Source: Primula veris
Taxonomy: Eukaryota > Streptophyta > Magnoliopsida > Ericales > Primulaceae
Assembly (NCBI GenBank): GCA_963682055.1
Contig: OY821742.1
Span: forward strand, 26,941,060-27,005,059
Reading direction: 5' to 3'
Length of the DNA: 64,000 bases
The notes under the pieces are model-generated. The model ran no database searches. It was given only the letters and a program-made list of their open reading frames with translations, and was not told the origin of the DNA. Below, in pieces: positions 58,790 through 64,000 of this stretch. How positions within the stretch are numbered: position 1 is the stretch's first letter; the number at the start of each line of letters is the position of its first letter. A program made the translations under genes and the position numbers.

Positions 58790-60405
58790 CCACATCGCTG
58801 GCTAGTTTTGAATATAACTATATTATTACCTTATTTTTAGGTTTTTTGAGAATTTTGTTTGTTTTAATGTAGTATTTAACTTTATTTGTTTTGGTTTCTG
58901 CTCTTAAGCTACTTTTGCATTTTCCTGTAAGGGGCGGATTCACATAAGGGCATGGGGTGGCATGTGCCGCCTCAAATTTTTGTCCATATAAAACTACGAA
59001 ATTGCCCCTGAGATATAATGGTTATTACAAGACTGCCATCATGTATATCTACCTATTTTAGTTGTGTTTTTATTCATTCCTTACTTTTGTTTTTCTCGAA
59101 GGTTATATTCCCTCTGTCAATTGACGATGGGACATCTTAATTCACTAAATCTAGCTTGTTTTCAGCTGAGTCTTTTCTTAATTGATGATTTATATTGGTA
59201 TGTTCAGTTAGAGGTTTTACTCAATTACTATTGAGGTATTTTCTTCACTTCTTTTTTCAATTGCCTATTTGCGCCTTTTGTAAATTGAGGATAATTTAAT
59301 TGTTAAATACTTTGTCTTTAACTGTTTTGTTATCTAACTTAGAGCCTGCGATCAGAATCCCCTTATTAGTTTCATTATGCCTTCGACTGCTATTTGGGGA
59401 TAATATTGATCATTTCATTTAGGGTTTTGCGACTTTTTCTTTATTGAAAAATTCTTATGTTTGTTTTACTGCATTTGTAATATTTTTAATAATAATATTT
59501 TAATTAAGGGTGTTTTTCTTTCATTTATTTGCAACTGTAATCTTATTCATTTTCTTGTTTACTTAGTTTACTCTGATCTTATTAGAAAGTTTACATGGTT
59601 TCTGTAAAAAAAAAATGAAGTTGCAGTGAAGGACAAAACATTTTATCACATAAAAACCATCTAACAAACAGGTTCTTTCTCATCTTACATTGCTCTTTAA
59701 TTTGTATAGACTTGTCTTTTGGCAAGTTTTTGGCTGGAATTGATATCTAACAGGTTCCATGGCTTTAGTCGATGGCAGTTTGCTGGTTTTCAAGGATAGA
59801 AGAACACGACTCTTTTAGTTTTAAAACGGCTTATATAAGCTTTATGATTTCGAGTCGCCTTTTATTTTTTTTAAAATAGTTTTCCCCATTATTAATTTTG
59901 TAGTTGCATCTTTCTAGGAGTTTTAATTTTTTCTGTTTGATTTGTTCTAGAGTGGCTGACTTATTTCTTGGTTGTCGTAGCAGTTGAAAAATTTCTTGAT
60001 TGACGTAGTTGACTTATTTTACTTGTGTGGTGTTTCATTTCAAATTCATGCGTTGACTAAAAATAATTGATTCCTCCGTGCAATTAAAAAAAGATACAAA
60101 TGTATGAAGTTATCTGCCAAAAAAATAGAAGGATAAAGCTATAGCCACATATCAGGTAATAAATTATTTGATTAAATCATATGCCCAATACTCTAGACAT
60201 ATTGATATAAAAAATGTCCAGCGTTGTTTTTTTTAATGTAACCTTTTTCAATCTTTATATAGATGAATATTAATTTCTTCATCTACAATTAAAATTATAT
60301 CTTCAAGGTTATAAAAATTATGTATGGGTATAAATTTAGCATCGAGTAGTTTTTGCATCTTATACTTCTAATAATTATTAATGGTTATTTTGTATGTGTG
60401 CTTAG
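58790..60405. other. Intron of the Transposase_24-like gene with a repeat fragment
   Basis: No exon is recognised. At 58932-58985, GGGGCGGATTCACATAAGG followed by GTGGCATGTGCCGCC resembles the edge of the plant repeats that carry GGGGCGG/CCGCCCC ends (compare 35874). The remainder is T-rich non-coding sequence. Confidence 0.4.
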
Positions 60406-61019
60406 GAGGAGATGATGTCCCAAGCAAAAGCATTACTCAAGAATTGGTTGTTGGATATCCCGAAGGTACAAAAGTTGAGAAAATTATTGTTTCCGCGGAT
60501 GCTAGTCAAAAAATATTAATGAAGACGCTAGATACAATGGCTGAAAAGTAAATTCGTGGGATGGGTTTCGGAAGGTATCGAGACTCGGAGTCATCTAAAA
60601 CTACACAAGGCGGTACATCGTCTCGTATCAATGAGTTAGACCAACAATTGGCCGATGAGAAGACTGCTAGGGAAGACACGGAACGACGCATGCATGCATC
60701 GAAAAGAATGACATACGTGTTAGCAAAATCTTTTTACAGTCAAGGTTTTACACTTCCGAAAAAAGGGTTCGAAAAAAATTGTAGAGGATAAGCACGATGA
60801 TGACAATACATCTCCATGATATATGTTTCATGTTTTTATGATTTAGAATTTATATTTAGAATTATTCATTTCTATTACACGTTTTGTAAATATGTGTTAT
60901 TTGGATCTTTTACATGTAATATATTTTATTGATTGTTTTTCATAATATTGATCTTAATATTCGTTTAATTAATTATTAGATAAAAATATATTTTGTAATG
61001 ATTAATTTTAATAATATAC

Positions 61020-61441
61020 TATAGATAGACCAAATTATCGCCGACAAATCATTTCTCCAAAATTAAAGTGAAATGTTACATAATAAGAGTTGTGCCGACA
61101 AATCTTTTTTCAAACAATGTGTTAGATTTGTCGTTAAAAGATATTTCTGCCGACACAATATTTGTGGGGAAATCAATTCTTTGTCGGGAAATCAATTCTT
61201 TGTGAACTTATGATTCACATATAGTGACGAAATTTTTCGTCGGAAAAAATCTAACGATGAACATTTTTTGTCGCCCAATTCGTCGGCAAGTGAAAAATTT
61301 TCGTCTCATGTTTCCCGCCAACAGTATATATGCGACAGAGTCATAGCGACGAAAGTTTTGTCACCTAAATATTTACGCGACGAAATCTCAGATTTAACGA
61401 CGAATATTTTTTGTTGTCCTAGAATATTTTTTTTTTTAGTG
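61020..61441 (-). repeat. CACTA right subterminal repeats
   Basis: Words GCCGACAAATC, GTGCCGACAAATC, TTTGTCGGG, GACGAAATTTTTCGTCGG, CGTCGGCAAGTG, GCGACGAAAGTTTTGTC and CGCGACGAAATC recur about twelve times in both orientations up to the TAGTG terminus. Confidence 0.8.
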
Positions 61442-62394
61442 CCGGCTTACGGGTTGAACGTTTCGTTTCGGTTATAGGTTGAGTTTCGAATTGTCGCGGT
61501 GTAACAATAAATACAACATGGTAAATTGAATCCGAAAATGTTGAGTAAATACAAATTCAAATAAAACTCAAACAAATATTATAATTACAAATGAGAAAAC
61601 CAATAATCTTAATAAAAATTGTATACAATTAATCTAATGGCTATGGTTATTTTTAAATTAGAATTAAAAATCAATGGTTGAGATAATTTATATTTATTAT
61701 ACTTAATTTATTATATATTTTGTTAATTAACATATATACTCTACAAGTTTTAGTGAGTTAAAATGGTTTTCACGGTTTGGTTTTAACGGGCCAACACGGT
61801 TTGATCTTGTTTGGTCTGATCTGATTTTTGATTAGCCTGACATAGTCCAACCCATTAAAAACGGTTTTGAAGTTTTTAAACCCTAAAACAGACCAAATAT
61901 GTTAAAAATCCAGACTAAACCAAAACACCAGGTTCATAGGTTCACTATTTTTTTAAACAACCCTAATAGCTATTGTACGTATGGATATATGGATTAATTT
62001 AGCAACTGATATTTTAGTCACTAATTTGCAGCTAATGCAATCATTTGCTATTTTCTAAATGACAGGCTTAGAATCAGTTGTTGAATGCCTACTCAAAAGT
62101 AGTACTTACAGATCATTTGTTACTTACTAACTTGAAATATTTGAGTTATTAATCTGTTGCTATATAGTAACACAAAATTTCTGGTATTTTCCAACTGAAA
62201 AATATGCCAGTTCCTAATGGGTAGTTATTTAAGGTAAAAGTTATTCGGACTCAAATCAGTTGGTATTTATTTAGAAATAATATGTCACCATTTCTCGAAC
62301 TACTATATTAGTTGCCAAATTAAGTTACTATATGAACTTTTTCTTGTAAATATACTTTGAATGATGAACGGATTCTGGGTCCGTACGTATAAGA

Positions 62395-62432
<38 letters not shown>

Positions 62433-63340
62433 ACATGTAGTCAGAATATATAAATATATTATGGTTTATGATGGTTGTTTGTGTATAAGAACAATATGTA
62501 GGCTGAGATTATTGCCATCTAATCATTGACGTAAACAACATATTAACAACACTGTGAACAAGAAAGATTAATTTATTTTTGGTTTTGTTACGCAAGATTT
62601 GTTTGAAAAACATATAAAACCATATGTAGACAACTACATGTTAAGAAAATAGTTTGTTATTTAGTATTGAATTTAGGACTGACTCTGTAATAAGACTAAA
62701 ACTGAATTTAGTTTACAGTAATTACACATGTGATCCTTAAGTATATTACATGTATAAAACAGTATATATGTGTTATAAAAATGCAATATTCGGTCAAGAT
62801 TCACCCACATGCATATAATTTTTTTTATTAAAAGGCAAGTGAATAAAAATTGCATGTTAATTGAAAAATTGATATGTTTCCATGTATATTTAACCTCTTT
62901 GCATGTTAAATTTTTTTTACCATATATAGAATTGATTGGTAATTAAAAATATATTGATTGCTTGCATGTTAAAACTATCATGTATAGAATTATTCATATG
63001 GCAATAAATATAAATAATTGATAGATATCTTGTTAGCATAATCATATCTTTTGATATTATCATATATATAAATATCACATATGGCAGTTAATTATTAAAT
63101 TAGATCTAATTGATTTGATTTGGTATGATATAATCTTTGTGATTGATAATCTTGAATTGATTTGTTTATAACACCAAATCTACTCCATGATTAGATAAAT
63201 CCTAAAAATATATTTACTGTCTGTTTATATATATGTGGTTAATCTAGATAGATATTGTCTATGTTGTTAATATTATTGCCATATATATAAAATGCGAAAA
63301 TCGTATATATTCACATTTAAGTTGAAAAAATTATGAATCT
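61442..63340. other. AT-rich spacer right of the CACTA element
   Basis: From 61755 to 61975 the sequence is rich in GGTTTGGTTTT/AAACCAAAAC words and ends TTTAAACAACCCTA, resembling a decayed hAT MITE. An (AT)n tract lies at 62397-62430. No gene is recognised. Confidence 0.4.
62397..62430. repeat. (AT)n microsatellite
   Basis: About 34 bp of pure AT dinucleotides. Confidence 0.95.
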
Positions 63341-63343
63341 TCC

Positions 63344-63365
63344 CCAAATAGGCTCGCCTATTTGG
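63344..63365. repeat. Perfect 10-bp inverted repeat
   Basis: CCAAATAGGC, the two bases TC, then GCCTATTTGG. It is a compact hairpin about 330 bp upstream of the gag frame, with no T-run that would suggest a terminator. Confidence 0.8.
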
Positions 63366-63680
63366 ATACGATGTCTAGGAAAGATAAAGGCGGAAGTCGT
63401 TCTCCTAATGAGGTCGGTTTTTAAGAGGCATTCGTGCCCACCCCCCTCACCGTGAATAATAATTTTCCCGAATGTGTCTATATAGATATGTATTCGCCGA
63501 ATTGGTGTCTCAGTATCGACCTGTCGTTCGATCAAAGAGAACCTCTTCACTTAAAAGAAAAACTTGTTTTTCGAACCGGTCGTTTCAAAATAAAGTTTGT
63601 GCTTATACAAACCATAAACATATAAACCCGTTGTTTTATATGATGACTAATCCAGTCTTTATTTTCTTTTCTCCTGTTGT

Positions 63681-64000
63681 AGAAAAATATTAATCAAGCT
63701 TGACTTTCCAATTTTGGATGGTGCCGGCAAGAACTACTTGGATTGGAGTCAGGATATCCAAAACCATTTAGATGCCCAAGCCCTATTGGACGTCATATAT
63801 GATGAGGAGGAGCGTGAAATGGAAGTAACGCATGAAATGAGTGCTCGGGCGATGATTCTGTTTCGCCGTCACTTATCAAATGCCATGAAATCTGAGTTCA
63901 TAGCAACCACCTCACCAAAGACATTGTGGGACTCTCTGAAAGAGCGCTTCGACCACCAAAAGACCATTTGGCTTCCTGAAGCCCGCCATGATTGGCTGAA
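63681..64000 (+). CDS. Copia-type gag, partial (runs off the right edge)
   Basis: Uninterrupted frame from about 63681 to the window end, over 100 codons: ILIKLDFPILDGAGKNYLDW, then IQNHLDAQALLDVIYDEEER, SARAMILFRRHLSNAMKSEF, SPKTLWDSLKERFDHQKTIW and LPEARHDWL. The G.NY..W, LW..L..R(F/Y)DHQKT and LP.AR..W(L) motifs are characteristic of a plant Copia gag group (UBN2-like). It would build the retrotransposon particle. A CTCCTGTTGTAG acceptor-like sequence precedes it, and an upstream frame MSRKDKGGSRSPNEV at 63371 may be its start. No LTR is seen in the 2 kb to the left. No stop is present in the part shown, unlike the other Copia copies here. Confidence 0.8.

Larger units (their letters stand above)
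51048..60791 (+). pseudogene. Transposase_24-like CACTA passenger gene, broken by Copia C
   Basis: Likely exons are 51048-51690, 51772-52040, 58124-58354, 58656-about 58783 and 60406-60791, most with GT-AG edges. Exon 1 ends in short repeats of the type NDDVSMPEN, with a TAA at 51603. Exon 2 has RHHGDCNSSKITQMTRMNDR, then LSHAIGVQTRKDLPMHDGYW, after a TGA near 51796. Exon 3 has DKQFAKTFREFKSELHEYF and DEKDWVSMCDHFMSERFE, typical of plant Transposase_24/En-Spm accessory proteins. Exon 4 has FPDIDTFKESYTKSGVWTND. Exon 5 contains a TAA at 60549, then a helical INELDQQLADEKTARED. The intron between exons 2 and 3 holds Copia C. The role of such proteins is poorly known; DNA-binding to subterminal repeats (TNPA-like) is inference. 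Confidence 0.68.
45364..61441. mobile_element. CACTA (En/Spm-like) element, ~16 kb with nested insertions
   Basis: The left end is CACTACATGAAAATTTGTC (45364). The right end is TTTTTTTTTAGTG (61441), so CACTA is read inward from both sides. Both ends carry a few hundred bases of repeated GTCGG, CGACG and CCGACAAAT words in both orientations, as expected for subterminal transposase-binding sites. A Transposase_24-like gene, a usual passenger of plant CACTA elements, lies between. Two solo LTRs (1.25 and 1.20 kb), Copia C (5.1 kb) and a SINE-like relic account for about half the length. The flanking trinucleotides CTA and CCG do not match, so either the duplication has mutated or one end belongs to a different copy. 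Confidence 0.7.

Noticed and set aside
45361..61444. 3-bp target duplication for the CACTA element
   Set aside because: Flanks are CTA and CCG, which do not match, so I did not claim a duplication.

Overview
This window comes from a flowering-plant nuclear genome, very probably a eudicot. The genes are split by GT-AG introns. The sequence is AT-rich and full of long (AT)n tracts. Most of it is made of nested plant transposons: three Ty1/Copia elements, two solo LTRs, a CACTA element, hAT-like and Stowaway-like MITEs, a Helitron-like insertion and a SINE-like tRNA relic. I see no bacterial or organellar signature, no rRNA gene, no intact tRNA gene and no CRISPR array.

Host genes are few, and all lie on the minus strand. 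NHP2 (434-4507, four exons), an H/ACA snoRNP core protein, looks intact and has telo-box and TGGGCY motifs upstream. A short intronless J-domain protein without HPD lies at 9781-10101. A two-exon secreted defensin-like peptide lies at 13056-14827. CPP1, a chaperone-like protein of POR (29741-31313), keeps its splice sites but carries a one-base frameshift. On the plus strand a FAS1-domain (fasciclin-like) pseudogene lies at 6575-7130.

Layout: 1-4.7 kb NHP2 and its promoter; 4.7-9.3 kb decayed Copia, FAS1 and non-LTR-like relics plus a hAT-like element; 9.8-12.9 kb J-domain gene, truncated LTR, retroelement non-coding relic and a small-hairpin array; 13-15 kb defensin-like gene; 15.3-18.3 kb minus-strand Copia A, with its RT/RNase H part deleted; 19.2-26.7 kb plus-strand Copia B, nearly full length but inactivated, with a CACTA-type MITE in its 5' LTR; 26.7-35.9 kb palindromic repeats, CPP1, a Helitron-like insertion, a hAT MITE and a possible Mutator-like element; 36-45 kb mostly non-coding, with inverted dispersed repeats, a hAT-like insertion and a TNP2-type transposase relic; 45.4-61.4 kb a region bounded by CACTA-type ends with GTCGG/CGACG-rich subterminal sequence, containing a broken Transposase_24-like gene, two solo LTRs of one family and a complete but dead Copia C; 61.4-64 kb AT-rich spacer, then an open Copia-type gag running off the right edge.

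The most informative structures are nested insertions whose empty sites survive elsewhere in the window. These are the MITE in one LTR of Copia B, the solo LTR in one arm of a duplication, and the hAT-like element in one of two inverted repeats. I found no convincing new functional system. The best leads are the CPP1 frameshift, the HPD-less J protein, the defensin-like gene and the fast-changing palindrome arrays in the solo-LTR family.
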